From Rotaria sordida (Eukaryota > Rotifera > Eurotatoria > Philodinida > Philodinidae): a stretch of 64,000 nt of DNA. The notes under the pieces are model-generated. The model did not search any database. It had not been told where the DNA came from and was given only the letters and a program-made list of their open reading frames with translations. Both the position numbers and the translations under genes were made by a program. Positions 1-11,334 of the stretch are shown piece after piece. Where the stretch lies: positions 54,899 to 118,898 of the forward strand of contig CAJNOL010000605.1 in the NCBI GenBank assembly GCA_905250125.1. The letters are read 5' to 3'. The stretch's first letter is position 1. Each line of letters starts with the position of its first letter.

Positions 1-3000
1 ATTGAACATGTTGATAATGACATTTTATTTAAAGTAATTATATCTAATTTAACATCTTGTAAATTATCATCATTTAAAATTGTACTAGTATAAGATGATA
101 ATGTTGATGATAACTGACTACCACCTAATGTATCAATTGTTACTGGATTTCCATAGGGATGTGTAGCAAATGATGGTGGTTGACCACGAATAAATGTTTG
201 TGGTAAACGTGAATTTTGTATTAAAAATGGATATGGTTTTGGAAACAAATCATCTGCTTTTGATTGTAATATTTCAATATCTAATACTGAGAACTCTTCA
301 AGAAGAGATTCATCAAAATTACCTATTTTTTGAACTAAAAATACAAAAACAAATCCAGTTCAAATACATATTTCTATTAGTATTAAATTTGAAAAATAAT
401 TGCAGTGAGCCTTTTTTTTTTACTAATATTTAGTAGATTTCTATTTGAATGAAAACTAATATGATATTTTGAATCAATATTTCAAACTGATTGAACTTAC
501 TTGTATTTGAAATATTTTCACAAACTTTTTTTTTCCTCGAAAAATTCACCTCAGAGTTATTTAAGATGGTACCGTTCAAAAATAGCTCTGACAAAGTCTT
601 CTAGAACCTAAAAAATACTGTGTTCGATTTTTTAGGAGCTTTGCCATCATTGTTCATCTGTGAAACCTTGCTATAAAGTGTATTGGATAGAAAACTCCAT
701 TGGCTATTAAAATCACTATTTGGATTGGAACTACATACTTAACATTATGAAAAAAATCGTTGTTTCTAAACTTTTTTCCATTACTTTACTATATGAAAAT
801 AGCCTGATCGCTCATGAGATGAGTTAATTGTCATCAACAGTCAAGTTCAAAGTACATGTATCGGCCCTTGACTGTTTCTATCAGGACTTACTTTTGGACA
901 CCTTGATAGAAGAAAACAAATTTTTCGGAGGAGGTAGGGAAGACAATTTCAATAGTCATCAACCTTCGTTCTTTCGATAAAAGTTACATTCGTAAATAAC
1001 TTTCTAATAATATTATTGATTAAAATATAAAAAATTTACCTTCAAGTTTTTGAATAAGTTTAGATAAACTATTATAAATATCTTTTAAAACATCTTTTTG
1101 TGTAGATTGATTTGTTGTTTGTTGTTGTTGTTGTTGTTGTGAATCTTGTGATGTTTGTACAGTTTGTGATATCGGTTGTATATGTGCTATTTTACTATAT
1201 GGAATTTTATTCATTTTATTAAGTATATAAAAATAAATAATAAATTCTCTTAGCCATTGTATTTGTCTTGAATCATTAAAAAAATGTTTAAATGTTAACC
1301 ATTGTGGTATTTGTTGTAATTGTAAATAACCAATAAGATAAAAAATAATATCTGATATCCAATTAATTAATGATGTAAATGAGATTAATTGATAATGTCT
1401 TGGATCAATTGTTATTGAATCAATTGTCATAGGTTGATCACCTAAATATTTAATACGTTTTATATCAATATTTTGTATAAATAATGTTTGTTGAAGTATA
1501 TCTTGTGCTGATTCAACAAAATTTCTATTTGTTGGTTCATATATAAATAAACGAAGATAATCACGAACAATAAGTAATATATGATAAACAAGTAAACTAG
1601 TTAAATGTTCACAATTATCAATTGAAAATGGACATGATAAACGATGTAAATGATAAAGACATTGTTTAAAACGAATAAAATAATTACGTTTATATTCAAT
1701 TGTTTGTTCATCATAACGTATTACTAATTGATCAACAAGTTCATTTATTATTGAATTATCATAATTTGGATTTGATATAAGACATAATATATCCCAAATA
1801 TCAATTGGATTAGGAATTTGAACAATATATTGTTCAAATAAATGAACAAGTACATTAATCATAGATGGTGTTGATGCATGATCAAGATTAATTGTACGAA
1901 GAAGAATAATAATACCACTTTGAGTAAAACCAAGACAGCATGATCCTATGAATAGAATATGAACGATTTTTTATATTTTTCTTTTCTTCCTTTGTTTTTC
2001 TGTTTTGCTATATATACACTTTGAAATATCCTCTATCTACTGAGCATATTTCAAGTATAAGTCCTTCATTTCTCGAGTACAATATCTTCGATCGAGCTGA
2101 TAGTGGCAAGTGTTTAGAATGTCTACTTTCTTTTTGTTTCAAAATACGATTTAGAACAAAAAAAAACGCGTATTTTTTAAGAATTTTAGTATTTTTATGT
2201 GAATGTAAGGAATCAAAAAGAAGTAGGCATCTCAAACATTGTCTAAGATATGTAAGAACATTTTCAACTCTATCAGATATATTGCAGCTGAAGAAAGCAT
2301 TTAAGGAATTTTAAGCCTATGACGACTTTTGCTATACTCATCAAGACCCATCTAACAGATGGTGCGAAATTATTTTCACTATCGGCGATTTGAAACTTAT
2401 TTTTATATATTAACTTGTAGAGGAAAATCGACCGAAAAACAAAATGCAATATTTGAGTTTCATGTTGTCTTTCAATGAAACATCTTAACTGTTGTTTTTC
2501 TATTATTCTCATTTTTTAACGAAAGGATGTTTTACATAGAATGTAGTTACTGAAAGGTTCTCTCCGTACTCTCAAACAAAGTCAGACACAGAAAAATTCA
2601 GAAATCATATTCGGAAACAACATAACATTTTCTAATGAAATCACAAAGGCACACGCGTGGGAGAGCATACTCTTAAGATTATATACTTTCTTCAGAGTAA
2701 TATATATATATACTATATAATATAGAAATATTTAAAATAAAGAATGAAAATTCAATATCTTCATATACCTGAATATGTATGTTGTATTCGAACAAAATAT
2801 TCTGATTTATTAATATTAGATTGTGTAAATAAATCAACATTATTCATTGGAAAACATTGTTCTTTACATTTTAAATTTAATTTATCATATGTAAGTATTG
2901 ATCCATCACTTAATGCAATGAGTATTTGTCGACCAAAATGTCCTTGAAAATCATTATCTTTAATTAATAATTGACTTGGTGATAATGCTATTGATGTAAT

Positions 3001-4417
3001 ATGAAATTGTGGTGAATTAAGTAGTGTTATTGATATCCATTCTTCTTGTTCAAGATTATATTCATAAAAATCAATTAAATCACCATGAAATGTTGTCATA
3101 TGTGTTAGAATACAATCATTTCCATTACGTTGAAAATAAATTAATGATTCAAGTGTACCATAACATGATGGTATACGAAAACCACGACGTCGACATGATA
3201 TATAAGATAATTTAGGTTCTAATGTTTCATAATGAACAACAAAAAAATGTATAAGTGCACCTTGTATACGTTCACCAAGAATAACATTAAAACCTTTATC
3301 TGTTGATGATATATCACATAGAGATACACTAAGTGGATCATTTGGAGAAAGAAAATAACGATATGGTGGTAATAATCGATTAAGTGGTAATGTATGAACC
3401 TAAAAATAGAGTATAATAAGGTTCTTTTTTTTTTTTAATCATCAAAACATCAATTATTAGAATTAACTCAATCTAATTCATACATAGAATCGGATATGTG
3501 ATATAAATAAATAATCTGCTATAGAATACATGTAAATTCTAGATTTTAGCCCAAAAGGAGTTGCACTGACAAGTTTTTTTTTAAAATAATTTAGTTTTGT
3601 ATGAACTATTATAATGTAAATTCATAAGTTTTTTTGATATATAAATGAATTGAAACTTACCGTTCCTGATGTTGTTACACATACAAAATTGCCTGTATTA
3701 AGTGCATATGGTAACATCGGTGATTGACCATCTTCTTTTCCATAAAATAATGAATCTTTTCTATCAAGATTAACGACTATCTAAGAAAAAAAATGAAAAA
3801 TTACAAAATAATAATATTGAATGTTGATTATTTGTTAAGAATTCTAACTGGTTCTTTATGAAAAATATATTTTGCGATGAGAATATCTTCATTTATTTCA
3901 TATTGATATAGATTATCCATTGTATTAATACAACCATTCTAAAAATAAGAATGTAATTAGAAAAAAGAAAAAAAGAAGAAAACAATTATAAAATATTAAT
4001 TTACTTTCATTTTAAATATTCGACAGAGTCCTGTTTGATTACAAACAAGTAAATGTGTTCCATCAAGACTCCAAACAATATGAACAATAGGTACAATTGA
4101 TGTTGCTATTAAACCAAAATGCCATGGTTGTTCAAGTGCACAAACATAAACACAAAATGAAGATTTTGCTGCTTGTTGTAAAGGTCTTTACAATGCAAAA
4201 AAAAAAGATAACAATAATTAATTTTAAAAAAAAGATTAATTTAAAAGAGACTATACGTTGAAACAAGATGTGAACTATATTTAAGTTTACTTGATGCCAA
4301 TAAATAATAAGTTGAACAAGCAAGAATATTCATACAAGATATATCCATTGCTAATATACGTTCAAATTCTTCACCATCATTTGTCATCTTAGCATCTACC
4401 GCGTAGATAATTTCCAT
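1..4417 (-). CDS. MED16: Mediator complex subunit 16 homologue (partial at 3' end)
   Basis: MED16 belongs to the tail module of Mediator, which links transcription factors to RNA polymerase II in the nucleus. Seven exons are read on the minus strand: 4417-4257, 4185-4005, 3938-3849, 3780-3661, 3399-2769, 1945-1040 and 322 to the window edge. All have GT-AG borders and matching phases, giving about 803 codons. The human protein is about 877 residues, so roughly the last 70, with the cysteine-rich tail, lie off the edge. The N-terminal half is a WD40-like beta-propeller. The piece GSCCLGFTQSGIIILLR followed by IDIWDILCLI matches the human stretch that ends in WWDILL, and the helical C-terminal half keeps the NWISDIIFYLIGYL block. 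ATG 4417-4415 is chosen because it opens the frame just before the first conserved propeller strand. The exon ending at 1040 contains a CAA-rich glutamine run. No disruption is seen in the visible part. Confidence 0.88.
323..1039 (-). other. Long introns of MED16
   Basis: The last visible MED16 intron is 717 bp, and the intron at 1946-2768 is 823 bp. Both are far longer than the other introns of the gene, which run from about 66 to 260 bp. They are AT-rich. I see no coding-like sequence and no clear inverted repeat in either. Short open frames in 2008-2512 lack splice logic or conservation. Confidence 0.6.
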
Positions 4418-4754
4418 ATTAAATATTTTTTAAAGAAAAAATTTACGATTAATAATGGAACAATGTTAGAAACAAATCTATCGTCATCATCATTCGTTTG
4501 TCAAAGGTGAAAAGGTTTTATTGGTCTGTTTTTGTAGCAAATTGTTTGATTGTCACTAGTTGTCATATTTGAAAAAAGATTCTGCTTCAGTTATGCACTT
4601 GATTAATTCATAGTTTCGAAGCCATATGTTCTACGGGTTAATTTAACTATCGAAAAATTCTAAATTTATTTATGAGATACAAAAAGTAGTGACGAAGGCA
4701 TTTCAATATCCTATAGGAAGTTCAAGGAAACTTTATCATTATATATTGATAATA

Positions 4755-5670
4755 AAAACACATAGGATGATCAAAACGTTCTCGGAGTGCGCTGTATTTT
4801 GTTCAGGAAACGACATTTCATCCATTTCGTTACACCATATATTAGAGATAGTGATTGTAATATTCCATGAGAAGTCTCATCCTTTTAACTCACTCTGAAG
4901 GTATCGATTTGATCTCCTCGGTTATTGCTGGAATCCACTAGCTGTTTCGAACTTTAAAAGATCAAAATGATTTCTAGATCATAACTGAATTTTATATGAT
5001 ACCATTAATGGCTAACAGATTCAGATTTGCTATCCCAAAATTCGATCAAAATTATGATCGAAACTTGGGTTCGCGAAGATGAAATTCATCCTTCAAATGG
5101 CATTAATCTTTAATGCTATCAGAAGCAATAAGATATCTCAACTCTTAATCATATACGAGCCATTTCTTATCATGCAGTCGTTTCTATAGCAATTAGTCAT
5201 ACTGCCTATACTAGTGATAAACACTTAAATGTATAATTAGTTGATTCAGCCAACAACGAAGGATGGTCATGGTCTATGATCCCAACAATTTCCTTCGTGA
5301 TTTTTTGAGCAACATGTATGGCACCGTCATTATCTACTTTTAAGGAACCAGAATCAAGTTAACTCTTGTCAAGAGTACTCACCATGGACTGAACTTTCAG
5401 ACTCTTGGTGTTGGTGATGGATTCAAGATAGCCTAGATAATCAGCACCTGTTACAACTGAACGGGGGTAATAATCGAGGAGACCAATTTGATATCTATTG
5501 TTTACTTCGAAACGATACCTTAAGAGTGAGTTAAAAGGATAAAACTTTGCATAGTACATCACGATCACTACCAATAATATATGGTGTAGCAAAATGGACG
5601 AAATATCGTTTCCTTGAACAAACTACAGCGAATTCCGAGAATTTTTTGATCACCCTATGTACATATTTTT
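4755..5670. repeat. Inverted duplication of a degenerate coding-like sequence
   Basis: The plus strand at about 4760-4930 and the minus strand at about 5665-5460 align closely. Both share in order a block near CTCGGA, a block around GGAAACGA, the string TACACCATATATTA, the string ATCCTTTTAACTCACTCT and the string AAGGTATCG. The plus-strand copy lacks about 35 bp that the other copy has between AAGGTATCG and CTCCTCG. Both copies translate to related peptides (shared GNDISSI, LHHIL and PFNSL). On the minus strand the coding-like reading continues with stops to about 5200. This looks like two inverted copies of a decayed gene or mobile-element fragment with a spacer of about 530 bp. The family is not recognised. 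Confidence 0.6.
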
Positions 5671-6320
5671 CAGGAGAAAATTATTTTTTAGAAGTAGAAA
5701 AGTCACACACGTTCATGGGAGGAAAAGAAGAACAATCATCGTAAGGAACAATATTTTATGGAAGTTGAAAAAAATACAAATTAATAGAGGAAAAGAAAAA
5801 TTTTTTTTTGTACAACTTGTTAAGGAAAAAGTAGTCTCATAGACGAATAAATACAAATTAATAAAGAGAAAAAGTTATTTTATAGAAGGGACAGTAACAT
5901 AAATCTATAAGGAGAATGTTTTACGGATGTAGAAAATAATACAAATCAACAGGAACAGAAAAGATAAATTTTTCATTTTTGTTTTTTTATGTTAGTAATT
6001 TGTTAGTTGGTATCAGTAATTTTTTAGCGGATTGTTGACTTTTCTATTATTTTTTATTATTACCTTTTTTTGCTCTCTTCTCCTTTTCTGTTGCTAACTA
6101 GTATTTTTATAAATTTGAATCGATTGTTGTCCAAAGTGAATTGTTTGTTTTGTTCTATTGAAATATGGGAAATATTGGAAATTGTTTCATATATATTTGG
6201 ATTGAGAGAAATACATATATGTTTTTTGAAGAAATCAAAAGTTAGAATGAATTTTTGTGGAAAAAAGATGCAGATGAATTAAGGAAGAAGGTGAATGAAT
6301 TATTTTTTCTTTTTTTGTTT
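5671..6320. other. AT-rich intergenic sequence
   Basis: This stretch is T- and A-rich with loosely repeated short motifs such as AGAGGAAAAGAAAAA and ACAAATTAATA around 5750-5960. No gene, RNA or clear repeat boundary was found. Open frames here are unsupported. Confidence 0.4.
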
Positions 6321-6324
6321 TGGG

Positions 6325-6480
6325 GTGTCGGTGTGGGTGAGGATTTGAATGTGAGTGCGGCTGTAGGAATATGGGGTGTTAGCATGGATCTTTTCTTAAA
6401 AGACACCCACACCCGCGCCTCACACCCATACCAACACCCAACATCGACACCCACACACCACACCCTTGCTATATTTAATG
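6325..6480. repeat. Telomere-like G-rich then C-rich tract, head to head
   Basis: From about 6325 to 6385 the plus strand is G-rich, with runs such as GGGGTGTCGGTGTGGGTGAG. After a short AT-rich centre (about 6388-6402), 6403-6475 is C-rich, with CACCCACACCC and degenerate CCCACA-type units. Each arm is thus a degenerate relative of (TGTGGG)n, and the two face each other. TGTGGG is the telomeric repeat I know from bdelloid rotifers. The C-rich arm abuts a gene fragment that ends near 6480. Whether this is a true interstitial telomere, a fusion point or just a palindromic minisatellite cannot be decided from one sequence. Confidence 0.6.
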
Positions 6481-6795
6481 ATGAAGTTGAAATAGATCTT
6501 ATTCTTGTTGTAATTGATAATTGATCAGTTGAAATCGCTTCCAAAATAGATGATCGATCATTGCAAATATTTGTTGCTGTTGTAATCGGTGATGATGAAG
6601 TTGACATTTGAAATAATCGATTGATTTCTTCGTCATTTTTGTTAACACATCCATATTTCTATATGAATTTATCGACAAATATTGTGTCACTATGGCAATC
6701 GGAAGCAGAATCATATTCTTTAGGTTTGATATGATTATTTGTTTTTCGTTCTAATTTACCTTTCTTCATAGATAAATCATTTGCACCACTAAATT
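6470..6795 (-). pseudogene. Truncated, stop-containing gene fragment
   Basis: Read on the minus strand from about 6790, after an acceptor-like TTTCAATTTAG, there is a coding-like stretch. It starts with a lysine-rich segment (SMKKGKLERK), continues through FVDKFI, hits one in-frame TAG, and goes on as KYGCVNKNDEEINRLFQMS and a Ser/Thr-rich segment to about 6480. There it runs directly into the C-rich telomere-like tract. Codon choice resembles the intact genes, but the stop and abrupt end suggest a dead fragment. The family is not recognised. Minus-strand frames crossing the CACACCC tract are probably shadows. Confidence 0.45.
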
Positions 6796-6799
6796 GAAA

Positions 6800-7470
6800 A
6801 GCAAAATAAGTTGGTTACAATTTTTTATTGCGAAACAATAATACTTGTGTTCGATTTGGGTATTTCTCGTTTTTTGATTTTCTTTGGTGACATGATCTTC
6901 CAGAAATATTTGATCTAAACAGAGAGGATAATAAATGAATGAAATAGTAGCTGAAATGAGTCATAATTTAATTATAAAACTATCTATGAACATACAAGAA
7001 CAACAAAGTACTGTTTACTACGAATTTTCGGCATCTAATTACTGCTAACCATCCAGTAATCAGCACATCTGGTTAAAAATCAGAGCAAAATACTATAGAT
7101 GATGCAATTGTACATTTTCGAAGAATTATAGTTTTGAAATGAATCCAAGTTTTCTCTATGTTAAAGTTAGGCTGTCTCAGAAAAACTAAATTCTTTATTC
7201 AAATTTAGGTTTGATTAAAGTCTTAAGATACCTGTTTTTACAGACTTCGTTAGATTGGAAATGGTTTTTTTTAAAGACATACCAATCGTCGTTAAACTTA
7301 ACAGTACAAATTTAAGTAATTTACCGTAAATGTTAATATATTTCACATTCATAAGAGTGATATACAGCATACTATATAATTCATCAAAAATTGATATCAT
7401 CAATGAACATTATTCATCATTATTACCAAAAAAAGTTATAAAAAATGATCATTCATAGTTTCAATCAAAA
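6800..7470. other. AT-rich sequence without a supported gene
   Basis: No coding-like stretch with splice logic was found. A minus-strand open frame of 62 codons (7215-7403) has no conserved features. The right end grades into the decayed gene described next. Confidence 0.4.
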
Positions 7471-9080
7471 TCCAATGTAAGCAATAAAAATGAAATTATC
7501 AAAAATCAACAAAGAGATACATCTACTCCTACACCTTGAAATGATAGTTCTATTCATTTTTGAAATACGTCAGCAACACAAATAACACCTTCAACGTAAA
7601 TAAAAATTTTCAATTAAGTATAAAACTTTCTATTTTTAATTAATTTAATAATGATAATACAGATGAAGATTGCAATGATAATACAAGTCGACAATGTTAT
7701 CTAAAACTTCGTTTTTTCTGATCTCGATTGTCGCTAGTAATGAATAAATCAAAGAATTATTCAATAAATAAATTATATTAAATTGAGATGGCGTCTACCT
7801 AAAGATTATCTTTCTGTTGTTCCTGAACAAACACGTTTTTGATCAAGCAAAAGGATTAACTCATCCTTATATAACTGATGAATATATTCAAGAATTTCGA
7901 AATAAACAAAGTATATTCTTAATATTTTTTTCACTAGAAATGAACAGAGATTATTCATTCTAGATCGATCTATTCTAAATGTTGAACTTTGTGTAACATA
8001 TGGTACACCATAAAATGGTTCACAAGCAAGTTATTTATCAATTGGTGTTGGTTTTTCATGCGATGTACATCGAAATGTTCAACATGTTCGATTATTTGAT
8101 ATTCAAACAGAATGATTAAATATACGATTTCAAATAATCAGGTGTTAAAAAGAACCGAATTTTTAATGAAAAAACTTCTATTTCAATTTTGATTTCTTTT
8201 TTACAAAATGAAATTTCATCATTCAGGTATTGTTACGACTAATGCACGTAATAATATCTTAATTGTTGAAAGAGATGCTATTTATATAACTGAATCAGAT
8301 GGTCGCTATATACAAACAATTGGCCATCGATCTATTAAACAATTATATGATTTGTTTTTTTAAACAAAAAAAAAAACATTTTTGTTTTATTCTTAATAAA
8401 ATTTTTTTTTCATAAGTATTGCTTCATTTCGTGATCGGTATATAATAACTATTGATTCAAAAGCAATAGATAATCAAACAACTGAAAATTGTCGTTTACT
8501 TTTATTTGATCCAAATAATGGTTAATTAGTTTTTGAACAAAATATTGCGATTAATCGTCAATCAGAGAATATTTTAAGACAAGAATGTATAAATCATATA
8601 CAAGGAAGAGTTTTATCAGAATAAACTAGTAAACCAACGTTTATTGTAGAACATAACGATGATATTTATTTATTAAAATCTCTTGTCATTTTTTTAAAGA
8701 TAAAAGATTTGTTACATTAGTTTTAATAATTTTAGATGATATACGAAGTTAACTATCAAGAAACCGGTTTCATCAGATCTATTCCGTACCAGCCGGATGA
8801 TGTAATCATCTTATCAGTAAATATGATTTTTTTTTCAATTAATCAAATATTTAAAACTGTTTTATAGTATGAGAAATATTTTGAAGAATATGAATATTTT
8901 AAAGCACGTACTAGAAAACAAGAGGATAATGGTGTAGCAGATAATCAAGAAGATGATGAATTAATAGAAGATGGTGAAGAGGACGGTTTTGGTCATCCAA
9001 AGCTACGTGATGAAGGTATTCGATCAGTACCAGCTGATCACGAACGACGATATGGTCGTCCACCCACGAAAAAATTTTTT
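7470..9080 (+). pseudogene. Decayed multi-exon gene with NHL-like segments
   Basis: The plus strand shows a mosaic of coding-like pieces. There is a Ser/Thr/Pro segment near 7500-7600; a piece around 7790-7910 (RLPKDYLSVVPEQTRF) that needs a one-base shift to continue; and about 7960-8130 and 8226-8360 (TTNARNNILIVERDAIYITE, then GRYIQTIG), whose rhythm resembles NHL beta-propeller repeats. About 8420-8700 holds LLLFDPNNG followed by in-frame TAA, then another TAA. A last part at about 8740-8817 and 8868-9075 is joined by a clean intron of about 50 bp and is acidic (EDDELIEDGEEDGF). Several TAA/TGA codons and frame breaks make it a pseudogene, because neighbouring intact genes use these triplets as normal stops. 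The reading runs into the CCGCGG hairpin at 9085. The NHL assignment is tentative. Confidence 0.5.
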
Positions 9081-9084
9081 GGAG

Positions 9085-9138
9085 AAAACCGCGGTGAATC
9101 GCGGTATCCTTTGAATAACCGCGATTCACCGCGGTTTT
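9085..9138. repeat. Perfect 21-bp inverted repeat (hairpin)
   Basis: Arms 9085-9105 and 9118-9138 are exact reverse complements of 21 bp separated by 12 bp. The left arm begins AAAACCGCGGTG. The hairpin lies exactly where the decayed gene meets the 61-bp satellite, and its right arm overlaps the first satellite unit. Confidence 0.9.
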
Positions 9139-9777
9139 AAATATAGCGGTTGTTACCGGTTTCGTATACCGCGGTGTAGTACATGATAACCGCGGTTTTA
9201 AATATAACGGCTGTTACCGGTTTCATATACCCCGGTATAGTACATGAGAACCGCGGTTTTAAATATAATGGTTGTTACTGGTCTCGTATACCGCGGTGTA
9301 GTGCATGATAACCGCGGTATCAAATACAGCGGTTGTTGCCGGTTTCATATACCGCGGTATTAAATACAGCGGTTGTCGCCGGTTTCGTATACCGCGATGT
9401 AGTATATGATAACCGCGGTTTTACATATAGCGGTTGTTACCGGTTTCATATACCGCGGTGTAGTACATGATAACTGTGGTTTTAAATATAGCGGTTGTTA
9501 CCGGTTTCGTATACCGCGGTAAAGTACATGATAACCGCGGTATTAAATACAGCGATTGTTGCCGGTTTCATATACCGCGGTGTAGTATATGATAATCGCG
9601 GTATTAAATATATCAGTTGTCATCGGTTTCATAAACCGCGATGTGTTCCATAATAACCGCGGTATTCAATATAGCAGCTATCACCGGTTTCAGAAACCTC
9701 GGCCTGTTCAATAATAACCGCGGTATTAATAATTGCAGCTGTGAGCAGTTTCAAAAGCTTCTCATTGTTATCAACGT
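9127..9777. repeat. 61-bp CCGCGG satellite array
   Basis: Unit starts (AACCGCGG or near variants) fall at 9127, 9188, 9249, 9310, 9411, 9472, 9533, 9594, 9655 and 9716. The period is exactly 61 bp except for one 101-bp interval, which is a full unit plus a 40-bp short unit. Each unit carries two palindromic ACCGCGGT-type boxes about 40 bp apart, plus GTTGTTACCGGTTTC and GTAGTACATGATA. The array is much richer in G+C than its surroundings. Units diverge progressively towards the right end. Confidence 0.92.
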
Positions 9778-10430
9778 ATTATTAAGAACGAATGAATATT
9801 TATTATTTTTCGATATATGTCCATTATTGAATAAATAGCGCCAAGGATATGCAACGATATTGTAATAACTCTCTCGTTATGAAAGAAAGTTTTGGTACAC
9901 GCGTCTTAGAAGTAATCAACGATTCTTTTTATCTATGAGTGATAAAGTCGTCACTAATACTACACTATTAATGTTTTAGAATAGATTTTTCTCTCGAGAA
10001 AAACAATCATAATAAAAAAGCAACTTTATAATGCAATCGATAAAGCTTGAAAAGCTCAATTGAATTACATATTCAACGACTGCTTTTTTCTATTCACCAT
10101 GACACTAAGAAATTTATTCTTTACGGTAGCATTTTACTAATTAGCATTCGTCGTGACCAATGAATAGTTAAACTATAAAAAAGAATTCTGAGATTTTTTT
10201 TCTTCAATTTATATGTCCAAACAGTTTATAAAATCAAACTAGAATCACATAAAAACCAACATTCATATTGAACACTAGGCGTTTTTAAAATTCCTTTTGA
10301 TCTAAAATATTCAATTAATTTTCCACTGGATTAATTAATAACTCAGTCAAATCTTTACTAATCCACTTTTTACTACACGCATACCACTGAATGTATCCTC
10401 AGCAGTCGAGCAAAATTTGAGAATATGTTC
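9778..10430. other. Intergenic sequence between satellite arrays
   Basis: AT-rich sequence without a coding-like stretch that I can support. An open frame at 9641-9838 is composed mostly of satellite sequence. Confidence 0.4.
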
Positions 10431-10439
10431 GGAGAGACA

Positions 10440-10857
10440 CCCCTTCACGTTATACAATTCTTTTTCTTCATTTTAGATCAATCTCAGGTGCGAATGAATA
10501 GTGATCGTTTTCTTAAATAAACAATCTTTCTCTCTATTTTAGATTAATCTCAAGATCCAATAAACAGGAAGTGTTTATTAGAATAATTTTTCTGTTCGAG
10601 GATTGTTTTGGATTTATGTGAAATTTCCATCAAACAGTAAGCATTTTTTAAATCATTTTTTTTCCTTTATTCTAGATTAATTCCAACACCCAATCAGCAG
10701 TAAGTGTTTATATAAATAGATTTTTTGTCCTAGGAATGTTTATGATCGATCTGAAATTCGAATTGAACAATAAGTATTATTTAAATAGATATTCTTTTTT
10801 CTTTATTTTAGATTAATCTCGACATCCAATCAATGGTGTGGGTGTGGGTGTGGGTCT
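10440..10857. repeat. Degenerate ~66-bp tandem repeat ending in TGTGGG units
   Basis: The motif TTTTAGATTAATCTC followed by a CCAAT-type segment recurs near 10475, 10541, 10673 and 10808, with weaker copies near 10606 and 10741. This gives a period of about 66 bp and about six degenerate units. Many units also carry AGTAAGTGTTT-like sequence. The last unit runs straight into GGTGTGGGTGTGGGTGTGGG (about 10836-10855), a short run of the telomere-type TGTGGG motif with the G-rich strand on plus. Confidence 0.7.
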
Positions 10858-10859
10858 TT

Positions 10860-11000
10860 TGGAAACCGCGAAAAAACGCGCCTTCAAAAACCGCGGTTTT
10901 TTCCGGTTCTTCAAAGGTGCATTGATGGTCTGACTCCTGCGATCGAAAAAAACCGACTAAAACCGCGGTTTTTGAGAGTGCGTTTTTTCGCGGTTTTTTT
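10860..11000. repeat. Short foldback element with CCGCGG-bearing arms
   Basis: Left arm from about 10864 and right arm ending about 10999 are inverted copies. Both read AACCGCGAAAAAACGC, then TCAAAAACCGCGGTTTT after 4-5 variable bases. Total length is about 136 bp with arms of about 40-50 bp. It immediately follows the TGTGGG run and shares the AACCGCGGTT palindrome with the 61-bp satellite 1 kb to the left. Confidence 0.8.
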
Positions 11001-11334
11001 GGAATTTTTTTTTCATGGGATGCCGTAGTTAGACAATTTTAGTGATTAAAGCTCAGGTTTTTGGTGGTTAAAAAAAAAATGCTTACTCATATATAAATGT
11101 TTTTTTTCGCTTCACAGATAATCCAAAACAAAACAGAAGGGGACAATATATATATATATGCATCCTGTAATACATGTAGACTAAGATTTACGATCATATA
11201 AATAAATAAGTGAAATAAAGCTTTTGAAGAAAACGTTCTAATGCCGTATATTCCATTAGAATGAAAATTGGGAATCAGAAAAAATTCAGTTCTATATATT
11301 GTGATTTTTTTATAAAAGCGCATGAAAATTTTTT

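Noticed and set aside
6242-6607. 121-codon minus-strand frame crossing the CACACCC tract
   Set aside because: Its middle is a translation of the telomere-like repeat; only the part right of 6480 looks like a gene fragment.
7960-8700. In-frame TAA/TGA as evidence for a variant genetic code
   Set aside because: Intact genes in the window end in TAA (LENG8), TGA (right secreted-protein gene) and TAG (GPCR), so the code is standard and the locus is a pseudogene.
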